The position numbers and the translations under genes are program-made. Below the pieces are notes generated by a model. The model worked only from the letters and a program-made list of their open reading frames with translations, ran no database searches and was not told the origin of the DNA. From Terebella lapidaria (Eukaryota; Annelida; Polychaeta; Terebellida; Terebellidae), in contig OX424559.1 in assembly GCA_949152475.1 (NCBI GenBank), positions 31,973,119 through 32,037,118 of the forward strand: a DNA stretch of 64,000 nucleotides, read 5' to 3'. Of this stretch, positions 34,320 to 45,158 are shown piece after piece (the first letter of the stretch is position 1; every line of letters starts with the position of its first letter).

Positions 34320-34645
34320 AACAGCCAAAGGCAAAGCCAGCTAAATTAATTGAAGAAACATCCGTTCTGTAGACAGGTAAACGGAACAGTATGTTCGTTT
34401 CAATTTCGTACACTCGATAGACATCGGTGCACATCACAGCATCATTGTGATGCTGCCTTTAGGCTTTATTTGTAACAATTAACGAGAGCTACTTCGAGAA
34501 TTTTTGTACTCGACTGCCCGCACATGAAAGCGGTGATATAATGATCTCGCTACACCTGTCCCAAAACCCCTCGCGACAAGATGGCAGTGCTACCGGAAAT
34601 GCTATTTCACAAACTGACAGATAGTAGTACGGCGGGACGCCGTAC
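34320..34645. repeat. direct repeat copy 1 with terminal hairpin
   Basis: Shares with 34,985-35,320 the ordered blocks GTAGACAG, AGTATGTTYGTTT, CATCATTGTGA, GCTGCCTTTA, CGCACATGAAAGCGGTGATAT-like, ATGATCTCG, CCTGTCCCAA, CAAGATGGC and, at the end, GTACGGCGGGACGCCGTAC (34,627-34,645). That end can fold as an 8-bp stem with a GGA loop. The bases AATACTAAG follow. Function is unknown. Confidence 0.7.
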
Positions 34646-34984
34646 AATACTAAGTACATTTTCCATCTCCAGTATATAAATCAAAGTCAGTATTATCGAG
34701 TAAAAAGTTGATAAAATCCAAATGTTCATATTTTGTAAATGAAAATATAATTTAGATAGTAGAGATATAATAAAATGTGATGGTACTTGTACGGTGTCAT
34801 GTTCCCAGGTAATTTCAATGAGGAATGACAATCAATGGGCATTAAACTTTACAGTAACATGTTTCACGTCCATGAACGTGCAGGTTGTGAGATGGCTACA
34901 CTCGCAATAAACGCGAAAGAATTATGCTGATAATTTTTCTTGGTTTACAGTAAACTTAATCATGATGCATCCATGATGATACCA

Positions 34985-35320
34985 TGGAGAGCAGTCACAG
35001 GCAATACCAAGGCTAAATCAATCAAATACTGTAGACAGTAGAGTATGTTTGTTTTACTTACGTATACTCAGTACTCGACAGACATCACCGCATCATTGTG
35101 ACGCTGCCTTTATATAACCAGGTTTGTTGTGATAATATTTATATAATATTTGTTTACCAAGATGTACTTTGAGTATTTCTGCACTCAAGCGCCCGCGCAT
35201 GAAAACGGTGATATTATGATCTCGTCACTCCTGTCCCAATCCCTCTTGCAGCAAGATGGCCGTGCTACAGAAAATGTTATTCCGCGCAATGACAGGTATT
35301 AGTACGGCGGGACGCCGTAC
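34985..35320. repeat. direct repeat copy 2 with terminal hairpin
   Basis: Partner of the previous entry. The hairpin at 35,302-35,320 is identical in both copies although the rest is visibly diverged, so the hairpin may be the constrained part. Confidence 0.7.
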
Positions 35321-35324
35321 AATA

Positions 35325-37495
35325 AATACTTTGCGTCAACTGACATTTCGCAGACATTTTACCTAATACATCTAAACAATCTGTATTTACATTGTATATT
35401 TGCATAAAAAAGAATAATGCGTATTGAGTATGTATCTTCTTACATACGTACGTTTACACATGCACATATATTGTATGTCTAACTATCGTATGTCAATTAG
35501 GTACTTTACACACAAATGTACACGTATATAGGTGTTCACAACATACAACAAGTCATTTCTCTGCGACTGACAGATGGTATAAATAATAACAATCTTTTAT
35601 GCATATTAAATGTAGTAATAATCATTCAAACGTCTCAGTTAGACCCGTGCATGTACAAAATTGTGAACGGCTAATAAACACATGCTTACACACGTATCAT
35701 ATTAGTATAGTAATTAGAAGCATACTATACTCATAGTAAATACATTACATATTCATATGTAAATATATGAAATTGAATATCCACACGTATAAATATACCA
35801 TTATTATTTATTGTGATCATTCATTTCATGTAAATGTTTACAACTATATAATATACATGTTTCATACATGCCAATCATGTTCATGTGGATATGATCTCAT
35901 ATCTAGACAAACTTATTACATACATGCACAAAATAATGCTATTTGTTCAAGTCACTATATAAATGTAAATTTAAAAGTATTTTATTTTATTTTATGTCCA
36001 AAATTGGACATATTGGACATATAAGGCACATTGTTTCAGTCGTTGTATATAATTCTATGAACAAATGTTTAAGCATGTCGACCGGGGAAATTTCTTCAAA
36101 CATGCAAGTGTAACAACATTGGTGATATATATGTTAGATATTTGATAGTTACGTTGGTCATTTGAAGGATATACATGCATAAATAGTATATTATTCAAAC
36201 TTTTTGATGGGCATTCCTAACGAGTGCGAGAACGTATTCTACAATCAAGGACAAAAATATCACATACATTCTGGAACAATTGAAATATAATCGTATTAAG
36301 CAACATTAAATCTCAACACTTTTCTGAAATGAGCAATTTGACAGTACCACATTAACGCATGATCACAGTCATTGATATGTGCAAATCATGAACACAATTG
36401 GTAAACAAATCAATAGAAGGTATGAGGTCAATACTACAACAATTATAGTTATACACTACTTTTTTCATATAAAATTTACATACACTGTAATGCAAATCAC
36501 AGTCGCGTAATCTCAAACAAGAAACTACTTTTCTTCTTGGCTATTCAGTGTTTGTACAGTGTGGGAGTTTTTGTAGTTTTGACAGAATCGACATGATCAT
36601 AGCATATATCATTAGTGTCCGCAATCAAATTTAATACATCATGAAACTCAATGGACCAAATCAATGAACAACTAGACGTCAAGGTACATTGGAGGCATTT
36701 CGGTGTAAAGCTGATGATAAGATTTGAAACAAACTGAACCTTAGAAACAATTCATCCCCAAACCCCGCTCCCCCAGAGACATGTTTGTCATGGGCCTGAA
36801 AATAATATTCGTTTCTCTCTACGATGCACTGTTTCCGACGAAAACGAAACATGCTGATTCAGCAAAAAGGTTCAAAATTTATCCTTATCACCCCTGAAAC
36901 ATATTATTTTTGGACTATTATCAGGGCGAAAATAGTCCAAAAATAATTTGGGTCACTCTACAGCACATCGTTTCCGAGATATCAAAAAAAAAGGCTGAGT
37001 AAGCAAAACAATTCCATGTAAAAGTCAAAGTTCATTCTCAACGCACTTAAGACATGTTCGTCTATTTTGATGAGTCAGAAAATAAATGTATGTTTGTTTT
37101 ATGGTGCACTAGTCCCGAGATATTTTTAAAAAGTGAAAACATCATTTATTGTTGATATTTATATTATCATGGCTCAGCAAAATTTATTTTGAGACCTAGG
37201 ATAAAGGCCGTTTGACCCAAACTAGTCTGAGTTCTTCCTTGGTGGTATATATATTATACATCTGTGCAAAGTTTTGCGGCCATTGCCTGAAGACTTTTTA
37301 AGTGATTTCACATCTATATACTATGTATAAACAGTGTTAAAAATTGAAGATGATCTGTTGAGGCGTTCTCGAGCGTGGAAACACAAACGGCTGAAGAAAA
37401 AATAAGTCTTACAAAACCATGAAGGCATTCATGCCAAAGTGCCTCAATAAAGCATAAGTCATTAACAAACAGAAGGTGATTGCCATGGATTATGC
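35325..37495. other. unrecognised AT-rich non-coding stretch
   Basis: A long AT-rich stretch with many TACATGTA/CATATGTA steps and no credible frame. The plus frame 35,767-36,024 is low-complexity (Ile/Tyr/His-rich) and not convincing. Confidence 0.45.
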
Positions 37496-37500
37496 ACAAT

Positions 37501-37779
37501 TCATACGTTTTCCCTACACCTGCCACAAAAGTATGAGCCGCCCCTTTTGAAATATTCTCGATCTGTATTTATTTCCTGGCCTGGTACTTTATATTTTGAC
37601 ACGTAACATGAAAAGTGCATGTAAAGGTAACACCCCTGACATATTAACCACATTTCGTTTCGGATATATATACTAGTATCCATGCACTGCACCAGTTCGT
37701 TAGCAGCTGTGACAGTTGGCGGTGCCTTTTGGCACACATAACAACGACACTGCATAGCATGTAACTGTGCTCGATTCAT
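37501..37779 (-). CDS. small Cys4-His-Cys3 (PHD-like) zinc-finger protein
   Basis: A 92-residue frame with an ordered zinc-ligand pattern: CYVC near residue 14, then CQGC, then HFSC about five residues later, and CGRC near the C-terminus. This gives Cys2, Cys2, His-Cys, Cys2, that is C4HC3 as in PHD fingers. The tryptophan-type aromatic (MWLICQGC) two residues before the third cysteine is also as in PHD fingers, which commonly bind histone H3 tails. The protein would be almost only the finger. I chose the first ATG because the finger starts soon after. A decayed relative at 22.6 kb hints that it belongs to a repeat, so it could be a transposon domain (some TIR transposases end in such fingers) or a lone exon of a larger gene. 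Confidence 0.5.
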   Translation of the reverse strand: MNRAQLHAMQCRCYVCQKAPPTVTAANELVQCMDTSIYIRNEMWLICQGCYLYMHFSCYVSKYKVPGQEINTDREYFKRGGSYFCGRCRENV

Positions 37780-37784
37780 CTTTT

Positions 37785-39350
37785 GTTACTCAATTAACCG
37801 AAGAATTATTAGATGAAGTTAGTTAGATGACTTACTAACTTAAATAACAATTAACTAAGGATAACACTATACGTCCAATCCTAAAACAATTTATATGAGT
37901 TAACACTAAGTACATAAATAAGTTACTACAAAGTACTGAAACACCTAATTATTTAACTTAGTTAAAGAAACATAAGTATGGACCTACTAAATGTACAAAC
38001 AAAACTATATGGTGACCATCCAAAGAATAGAATAAATAATAATTAATGACAAATGAAGATGAATCTAGAAATAACCAGATAAATGATTAACTATTGACAA
38101 ATAAATGCAAAATTTTAGTCACTTACAATATACAAAACGTACAAGTACAGAATATTTCTAACTAAAGATTTGAAGCAAAATTACAACAAATTGTACAAGT
38201 ACTGAGTGAACCAGATATAAATAATGTTTTACCAAATAATAATATACCAACAGATAGTCCAGACACAGTAGAGATCAAGCAGCAAGGTCATACAAGCAAC
38301 GTGCAAGTATGAGAGTTTATGCACTAGTAGTCATACTACACATGCACATATACTATGTGGGTCATGCACTCACGAACCTGTGGGTACACCAGGCAGCAGG
38401 TTGTCACTCGCGGCTGTCAGGAGAGTTGCACTCGGCGGTCAGTGGTCGAGTCACCTGGATCACGGGCGTACAGCTTGTCGAAGTCCTCGAAACACAGCAG
38501 CAGAGGACTTGACAGGGTCACACATCAACGTGGTCAGGTTGTATCATTCCTCGGTAGCAGAGGCGTGGTAGACACATGGCAACCGGAATACACCACGTAG
38601 TCCTGGGGCGAAACTCTCCTCGGCAGCAGGGGCGTAGCTGGCACGTGGCTAGCCGAATACACCACGTAGTCCTGGGGCGAAACTCTCTTCCTGGGGCGAA
38701 GCACTCCTAGACAACAGGGGCGTAGCTGGCATGTGGCTAGTCTAGCCACAACACGGGCAACGTCAGGCGTGGATACACGTATGGTTCCCGTGAAGCTCAC
38801 ACATGCAGGCCTCAATATTGTACTTGGTCACACGCTGCTAGCGAAACACGGCGTCGCAGTCAACAGATGATGACGTCAGGACCTTGGACACAGGTGGAAG
38901 TCTCTTGTAGTGGTTAAAAGTCCTTCTCTACAGTGCAGTCCACACTGGGCACAGAACACTCACAGAGTGCACACAGTACTGTTAGTGACCCAGATGAAGT
39001 AACTCATGTAACGTAGATTCCCAGCAGAGCATCCATTTGTAACGGGATGGTCTTCTTGAATGTTTGGTGGGTAATTCAAGCCCGTGTGTGTATGGGTCGG
39101 CTACAGTTTCCTCCAGAATAGATAAACCTCTTTGAGTAAAATGGTTTATTCTGGCTTGTATTTACAGGTTCTGGTCAACTGTTGGAGGTTGATCACCCTC
39201 GTCCACTGTGAAAGATAAATGAATAAGTTGAGCATTGATGCCCAACGTCGATGGAAAATGACGATAATATTCCAGTCGACGATCAATATGGCAAATGCCT
39301 TAATAATTACAATTAATAACATATGTGATAAAATACTAATATGATAGAAT
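37785..39350. other. AT-rich stretch then a GC-richer block with a partial tandem repeat
   Basis: 37.8-38.3 kb is AT-rich with nothing recognised. 38.35-38.82 kb is GC-richer and has two copies of a roughly 70-90 base segment (CACCACGTAGTCCTGGGGCG ... GGGGCGTAGCTGGCAYGTGGCTAG) at about 38,592-38,655 and 38,660-38,740. Frames there occur on both strands and look incidental to the repeat. Confidence 0.45.
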
Positions 39351-39355
39351 ACAAT

Positions 39356-40087
39356 TGTAAAGTTATTGACTACCGTCCGCTCTTCGGGATCCTCGAGGAT
39401 AGTCCTCTCTCATCCGAGTCCTTGCGGACGCGCATCCGCTATTCCGGATCCTTGCGGCAGGGCCGCTCACCGGAGGTCGCGGCGGACGCGGTAACTACTT
39501 CAGCATTAACGGTAACCAGGTAACCACCCGACACTCCCAGGCCTACGGACACCGTTCAGAAACCGGTTCATCACCACGGTGTTAACTGGCGGGGCCTGGC
39601 GAGCCGCGGTCTGCCTCGGGGACGGAACCCCGTACAGCCCGACATGCTGGCCAGAGCCTCTGTCACACGTCCCGGGAAGGGAGAGAGCTGGCGATCCACA
39701 GGGCCGAAGGCCCCCGAGTCAGCAACTCGTCTCTCCCAGCCCGGGCCTCCCCATGGAAATCGTCCCCAGGGCTCTAGGAGCCCACTACTCGCAAACAGGG
39801 AACACAAAGCTCATGGCGAGCCTTGCGTGCGTCCTGTCTCTCGATCTTGGACAATCTCCTCGAACGAGTCGCTTCCAGTGTATATATAATACACCAGAAA
39901 CTGTAGGGCGCACGCGAGGTTTAATCGATCCATTGTTATAGTTTACTGGAACGTAAATTACAATACGTCGCCGTGGCAACGCACGCTCGAACGGAGCATG
40001 TCAAAACAAGGCCAAGTACAAAAAGGCCACATAAATGGCATTTGTGTTTACAATCACCTGCCGCGTGCTTAGGGCAAAATCGCCACA
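39356..40087 (-). repeat. 3' LTR (732 bp)
   Basis: Downstream LTR, almost identical to 51,075-51,810, preceded on the minus strand by the polypurine tract. Confidence 0.95.
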
Positions 40088-40102
40088 TTACCCCCTTCTT
40101 AC
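40088..40102 (-). promoter_or_regulatory. polypurine tract
   Basis: On the minus strand GTAAGAAGGGGGTAA directly precedes the 3' LTR. This is the expected plus-strand DNA primer site. A similar AAAAGGGGGTAA abuts the LTR fragment ending at 5,952. Confidence 0.85.
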
Positions 40103-40597
40103 AATGTTGGTCCCCAACATGTTCCGCCTGCGCCCACGACGAAGGCATCGCATGGCGGACCGAAGGAAGCAAGGTGAACGGTACCCAGAAGTCACGGCGC
40201 AACACACTAGGACTTTAAGAGTCCCTTTTGGAAGAATGGGGAACTACTCCCGGACTTACGGAGTAAACTATAACGCGCTTTGCAATTTTGAATAAATCCT
40301 CATAAACAAGCTAAAATTTTGACCGAGGTGGTCCAAAACCGTGTGATGACCTTGGAAGGTCATCCGTTATAAAAGGACGGTGTGTCGAGTCTTTGGAATA
40401 TCTTTAAGGTTAGACTTTAAATTTAGAAATTTTGTAAAACGACACACCGAGTGATCAAAAGTGATAGTACCTCTAAAACGTTGCCGACCGCCCTGCCGGC
40501 CGGCTCCTCAGATCCGCAGAACGGGTCTGAGGCAGGGCGGAGCCGCGGGAGCGACTCCGGCACGCCGCCGCACACGTGCAGCGACGAGGCTAGTGCC
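40103..40597 (-). other. 3' untranslated region of the LTR element
   Basis: AT-richer than the coding part. Conserved blocks AAATTTCTAAA, TATTCCAAAGAC, AAGGTCATC and TTTTAGCTTGTTTATGAGGA are shared with the fragment at 9.24-9.41 kb. Confidence 0.65.
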
Positions 40598-41617
40598 CTA
40601 GCCTTCCTCCGTGGTCATCGGCTCCTCATCCGTGCCGCCTGTCTTGGGGTCTGGCGGCGGTGACGGGTCCCTACGCCGCGGAAGCAGCGGAGCCGGCATA
40701 GTGAAAGCCGGCTGCACGGGCGGATGAGGCAGGCCCGGTGGAGCTTGCATGGGCTTCTGTGGTGAGCCCTGCAATCCGGGTCCTGACGGAGCCATCACGA
40801 CGGAGGCCGGTAGAGAGGTCGCGCCAAGATCGGCAATGGCGCGGAACATCTCCACCGTATCGCGGGTGCGCTGTGGACCAGCCGTCCGTTCTCCCCACAC
40901 CTGGACTAGGTATGGGTAGATGGCCAGCTCCAAAGCGGCATCCGCGCGCCGGAGAGCCGCCTGGTTCAGGGCGGACGACGCGGGGTCATCGACGCCCTGG
41001 AGTAGGCGAGTCCGAGCGGCCTCGGCTTCGTCAAGACGACGCCGTAGCTGCTCATTCTCAGCCTCCAGGTGCTCCATCCGTGCGGCCACCTCCGGGGCGG
41101 GGGCGGACGCCCCGGACTGCTCGGCAAGAGCGGCGGTCCGACCCTGGTCGAACGCGCGCCGCTCAATGACGGCCGACAAAGTCCGGTAGCTCTCTAGGCT
41201 CCGCCGGGTGCCTTCCATGAGGCCCTGGTCGTATGCGAGATCGCATGCGACACGAGAGGCCTCGGCGCGGCACCGGCTGAACCGATCCAGAGAGCTGTCC
41301 ATCTCCGCCACAAGGTACTCCGCCGCTCGGGTGAGTCGACCATGCTGGGGGTGATCCCAGGGGTGCTCCTCCCGAGCGCGGACCAACGCGGCTACACCTG
41401 CGGACCCCAAGTCACGAATGGCTCGGGGCACCGGCAGGTTCACCAACGCCGGGTCACCGGGGATCCGGTCCATACCATCGCGACGATGGCCGACCGCCTG
41501 GCCTACAGACTCGCGGAAAGTCTCCGAGCCCCGGCGTACGTCCGCCGTGGCGTCGAGGGGGTCCAAGTCCAGGGAGGCGGTGCTTTGCCACCCTGCGGAC
41601 GTCCCCTCAACTACCAA
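40598..41617 (-). CDS. third-gene frame C (coiled-coil protein)
   Basis: A 339-residue frame. Residues about 60-240 are predicted by eye to be mostly helical: LVAEMDSSLDRFSRCRAEAS, then a clear heptad segment, ARMEHLEAENEQLRRRLDEA, followed by more helix up to YLVQVWGERTAGPQRTRD and VEMFRAIADLGATS. The last 70 residues are Pro-rich (GPGLQGSPQKPM, PSPPPDPKTGGTDEEPM). A plus-strand relic at 8.82-9.2 kb keeps VDMFAAVAELG, GPGMQGSP and the acidic tail with mostly third-position DNA changes, supporting real coding. No membrane segment is present, so it is not an envelope. I cannot assign a function. Confidence 0.65.
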   Translation of the reverse strand: MVVEGTSAGWQSTASLDLDPLDATADVRRGSETFRESVGQAVGHRRDGMDRIPGDPALVNLPVPRAIRDLGSAGVAALVRAREEHPWDHPQHGRLTRAAEYLVAEMDSSLDRFSRCRAEASRVACDLAYDQGLMEGTRRSLESYRTLSAVIERRAFDQGRTAALAEQSGASAPAPEVAARMEHLEAENEQLRRRLDEAEAARTRLLQGVDDPASSALNQAALRRADAALELAIYPYLVQVWGERTAGPQRTRDTVEMFRAIADLGATSLPASVVMAPSGPGLQGSPQKPMQAPPGLPHPPVQPAFTMPAPLLPRRRDPSPPPDPKTGGTDEEPMTTEEG

Positions 41618-42945
41618 CGAGGACGCGGACGCCGACCTCGAGAGAGGTACCGCACGTCCGCTACTGCTCGCAACCTACGATCCCGATTGAGCGCAAGGTG
41701 CGGGTCCTCATACCCGTCCAGGGATTCCGGACAGAGTTGGCATATTACACCCTCCTCTGTCTCGGGCGGCAACCCGACACGCTCCTCGTCCGTGAGTGGA
41801 CGAGGCCGTGTGAAAGGCGTGTCGGCCGCCGCGCCGGCCGCCGCTGTGCGGCGTCCCTGCGGATCCCTGCCATAGCGCGGGAGGAACATGTGTCCCTGAC
41901 GGACTCCAGGGAGTTCGGGGCCCATTTCGGCCCGCAGCCTCTGGATAGAGGGCTGTTCCGAGGACGACCGTTTATTCTTTTTGGCCGCCCCCGAACGATT
42001 CTCCGACCTGGTTTGTCGGGGCACACTCTTCCCGCGCGGGGGCGCGGCCCTCTGTTGCTGCGCAACGAAGGACCGCCGTCCCGCTTCCAGTGCGGCGTCA
42101 GACAGGTGGACCCCGTCTTGCTCCGCGCGCTTCCGGAGGAGTTCTAAACGAAGATCTCCCTCCTTCGGCACGGGACGCCCTCTGTCCACTGGACTCGACC
42201 CCACCTCCGCAGCTCCGGTAGGTTTCTTGGTACCGGAGGAAGAAGAAGAGGAGGTTCCTTTCGGTGCCTGGATAGGCACCCGCTTACAGGAACCTCCCGC
42301 GCCTGGGCCGGATCCCGCGAAGGCGCCGCCCGCACCAGATCCCGAGGGATTAGGCGTCTTGGCGACTCCGGGTTTGGCGGAGGACCCTTTCTGGCCGCCC
42401 GGCTTAGGCGCCAGTGGCTGAGGTCCTCCGGACTTCGATCCTGCTTGAGGCGAGGGGCCGCCGGACTTCTTTTTCCGGTGCGGCCGCTTCTTCTTCTTCT
42501 TCTTCGGAGGCGAGGAGGCCGGGTCCGGGTCGGATCCGGCCTCAGATTGCCCGCGGTCAGCGGCTTCCAGCTCTTGCTGGGCTCTCCACTGCTTCTGGGC
42601 AATCTCCCGGGCTCGACGGCGAGTACGCCTAGAGACGGGCGATGTAAACCCGTCATCTCGGTTCTCGGTCTCCTTCGAGCCAGACTCCTGTCCCTGAGGC
42701 GGCGCTTGGGATGCGGCTTCCTCAGCCGCGTCAACCTGCTCCTCGCCAAGTCCCAGGGGCCTTCTGGTCGTGCGGACCAGACTCCGCAGGTGCGGACACC
42801 GAGGAGTTCTCGGCAGAACCGGTGTCCGGACGGCTACGGCCATCCGGACGGGTTTCCGCACGAGTACTCTCATCCGGACCCAAAGACGCAAGCATCTCCG
42901 GGTGCGGATGCAACTCAATGTCCACATCCACGAGTCCCGCACCAC
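41611..42945 (-). CDS. third-gene frame B (basic, Pro/Ser-rich, Lys/Arg tracts)
   Basis: A 444-residue frame overlapping frames A and C. The N-terminal part of the frame is Arg/Val-rich and may not be used. Then come acidic helical text (EEQVDAAEEAASQA), Arg-rich SRRTRRRAREIAQKQWRAQQ, a lysine tract (PPKKKKKKRPHRKKK) resembling a nuclear/nucleolar localisation signal, a long Gly/Ser/Pro-rich low-complexity region, and near the end VICQLCPESLDGYEDPHLAL, which has a C-x2-C and could be a small metal site. It would be a nucleic-acid-binding or chromatin-interacting protein by composition only. High GC content opens frames on the other strand as well, so coding status rests on the flanking conserved parts. 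Confidence 0.5.
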   Translation of the reverse strand: MVRDSWMWTLSCIRTRRCLRLWVRMRVLVRKPVRMAVAVRTPVLPRTPRCPHLRSLVRTTRRPLGLGEEQVDAAEEAASQAPPQGQESGSKETENRDDGFTSPVSRRTRRRAREIAQKQWRAQQELEAADRGQSEAGSDPDPASSPPKKKKKKRPHRKKKSGGPSPQAGSKSGGPQPLAPKPGGQKGSSAKPGVAKTPNPSGSGAGGAFAGSGPGAGGSCKRVPIQAPKGTSSSSSSGTKKPTGAAEVGSSPVDRGRPVPKEGDLRLELLRKRAEQDGVHLSDAALEAGRRSFVAQQQRAAPPRGKSVPRQTRSENRSGAAKKNKRSSSEQPSIQRLRAEMGPELPGVRQGHMFLPRYGRDPQGRRTAAAGAAADTPFTRPRPLTDEERVGLPPETEEGVICQLCPESLDGYEDPHLALNRDRRLRAVADVRYLSRGRRPRPRW

Positions 42946-43249
42946 CGCAGTCCATCACCTCTTCCATACGAGAAAAAGGCGACGGATCTAAGAGTTGCTC
43001 GGCGCCTGGCATGGCCGAGTCACTCTCTGCGGGGCGGTCCTCCGCGACCTCGCTCTCAGACTCGGTTCTTGTGTAAGAACCGGAGCCGGAGCTGGATTCC
43101 TCAGAACCCACATAGGCTCCCCGAGGGATGTCCTCGCGGTCATCCTCCTCGGGCCTAGACTGGGGTCTCGAGTACGAATTACCGCGCTCAAGAGATCCCT
43201 CTTCCCTCCCTTCATCACCTCCCCAGCCGTCACTTGACTCTGACATCAA
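42731..43249 (-). CDS. third-gene frame A (acidic, Ser/Glu-rich)
   Basis: A 172-residue frame in the env position of the element. The start is very acidic (SESSDGWGGDEGREEG, ESSSGSGSYTRTESESEVAE) and is followed by AEQLLDPSPFSRMEEV and VDVDIELHPHPEM. There is no signal peptide, membrane segment or cysteine pattern, so it is not env-like. The older copy at 9.85-10.15 kb preserves the same phrases (ETGSSTGSVESDSGGD, ADQLLHPDALPRAEEL, LELRIHP), which argues that this is translated and selected. I know of no family that it belongs to. It overlaps frame B. Confidence 0.6.
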   Translation of the reverse strand: MMSESSDGWGGDEGREEGSLERGNSYSRPQSRPEEDDREDIPRGAYVGSEESSSGSGSYTRTESESEVAEDRPAESDSAMPGAEQLLDPSPFSRMEEVMDCGGAGLVDVDIELHPHPEMLASLGPDESTRAETRPDGRSRPDTGSAENSSVSAPAESGPHDQKAPGTWRGAG

Positions 43250-45158
43250 GCGCTCTAATCGCTCTAAACACTGGGAGTCAGATCCGCAGATCCGTCTCCA
43301 CCAGTGCCGAGCGCTTGAATGACGAGAAGGTGTCGAGTTACATCGATTATAGGCATCAAGTGTTGGCAGTTATACTGCACACGCATCGTATGACGCGTTC
43401 CCGTGGAAACGTCTATTCACTGCATCTACCCGATCGACAGACAAAAGGACGTTTTACATTCCCGCATTCCCATACACGCATCTCCCCCCGGTGACTCCTA
43501 TCGTGCCATGTATACGGGTGGCTTGTGTACACAAGCCATCCCGGGGGAACCCGCTAAAATACTACAGTAATTAACATCAGTCATTAGCAATAGCTTTCGC
43601 ACTGGCGATCAATGACGTGAAGTTAATCACCCTCGCAGGTTAAAGATTGTATACAATGTATCAAAAAGCCAAACTACTTGTGGGTGTTACGATTATGTCA
43701 CCCTGTCAGCAGCGATAAATAAAAATTTAACACCGCTCAAGCAGCAATGAAAATAAATCCACCACCGCTTGCATGCTTTTCATAGATCACGGCATACAGC
43801 CTTCGATACAATGTACACAATCTCCTACACCCCTCTTGCGAAAGCAGAAATCTCCCGATTTCTTACTCTCTATTGCACCAGGGAAAAGATATATCACTAA
43901 ACTTTCTCATATATGGGATAAATGAGTAAGAATAGCATTTCCACGGGAAACACGCACACACTTGTGGCTTATAATCCTCCCATAAATAATAAATGAGATG
44001 GAAAATAAACAAAATCACTCCCCATAGCCGCTGGCACGCTTACAGGGCGATCGGACATACCCATGACGTCCGGACAGACAATCGGGCGCCCTATGGGCGT
44101 TTGCAAAGCGCCCACTAGCATCCCCGACGTACTGCCCGGCCGCGGAGCGGTGCCCGGTCCAGCCCAGAGCCTCCTCAAACGACTACCGGAGCGCGGAGCC
44201 AATAGATTTAGACGCGGAGCCGGCATGGTCCATAACCGCACTGGTTAGGGGGCGAACCCTTCATACCGGCGCCCAATCTAGAGGCGCCCAAAGATGGTGA
44301 AAGCAATAGCCGGCGGACGTCCGGAGCTGCCCGCGGACGGAGTCCAGGCCGGACGTCTACCATTGTACGGCGTATTGCCCTTATCCAATGAAGATGAAAT
44401 TGGAATTAGAAGCCACCACAAGTGTTGCGCATGTAATATACGACCCCCTTCTTAGAAGGAGGCCGGGGTTCCGGTCATTCCGGCCGGACCGCATATTGTA
44501 AGGTACGATCCGGACGAGAACGAGCGTCACCCGCTGCCGCGGCTGGTCCGCACACGCGGACTTAACAACCGCTCCATTATCATAATGGATAATCGGTTTC
44601 CTGCCGTAAGAAACCTTAATTACTATAACCGTAATTATAGTAATGGCTCACGGGGGATAACTACACCGAAGTGCGTCATCTTAAAGCGCCGCGGACGCCG
44701 GACGAGTCACGCGGACGAACCGCGGACATCAGTCCTCATCTGCGGACACTATCCCCGCGTCCAGAGCCAGTTCCCCAAATCCGTGGGAAGGCGCTTCTCC
44801 CGTAGCGGACGTAAATCCCAACCTCAGTCTGGCCATATAAGAGGTTGTCCCGGGACCAAGGGCGTCCGGCCGGATCAGTAAATTCGTCCGGCCAGCGTAA
44901 CCGTTGTGCGGATTACGCCGGACAGCCGTCCACAAGGTGCGGACAGGCCATCCGCACGTCCCTGGCGCTAGAAACTACAGGAGGGCGGATGCGGAGCAGC
45001 GGCGTTACGACATGAAAGTCTCCGCGGACCTCAACTCCGAAGATGGCCACAAAGTAGCCACCCGCGGAGGTAAGTCGTGCGGACTCTCACGGAACGACCT
45101 AAAACCCATCCATAGTATGACAGACGGGTACCGCAGACGCATCCGCATGGGCGGAAGG
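43250..45158 (-). other. 1.9-kb spacer between pol and the third gene
   Basis: There is no credible long minus-strand frame. The segment is nonetheless recognisable in the older copy at about 10.15-11.79 kb: GTGGAAACGTCTATTC, GCACCAGGG-AAA, GGGCGAACCCTTCATACCGG, TAGAAACTACAGGAGGGCGGATGC and others are shared. It may hold the splice or promoter signals needed to express the third gene; I cannot point to one. Confidence 0.6.

Noticed and set aside
34627-34660. Helitron 3' terminus (hairpin plus CTAA)
   Set aside because: Only copy 1 has CTAA after the hairpin, and no Rep/helicase or TC 5' end can be linked; kept only as a hint.
41342-43158. Several long plus-strand frames (up to 237 codons) opposite the third gene
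   Set aside because: They are antisense shadows of a GC-rich coding region. They lack domains, and the minus-strand frames are the ones with conserved relatives.
40598-43249. Third gene as an envelope gene
   Set aside because: There is no signal peptide, membrane anchor, glycosylation/cysteine pattern or cleavage site; composition is charged and proline-rich.
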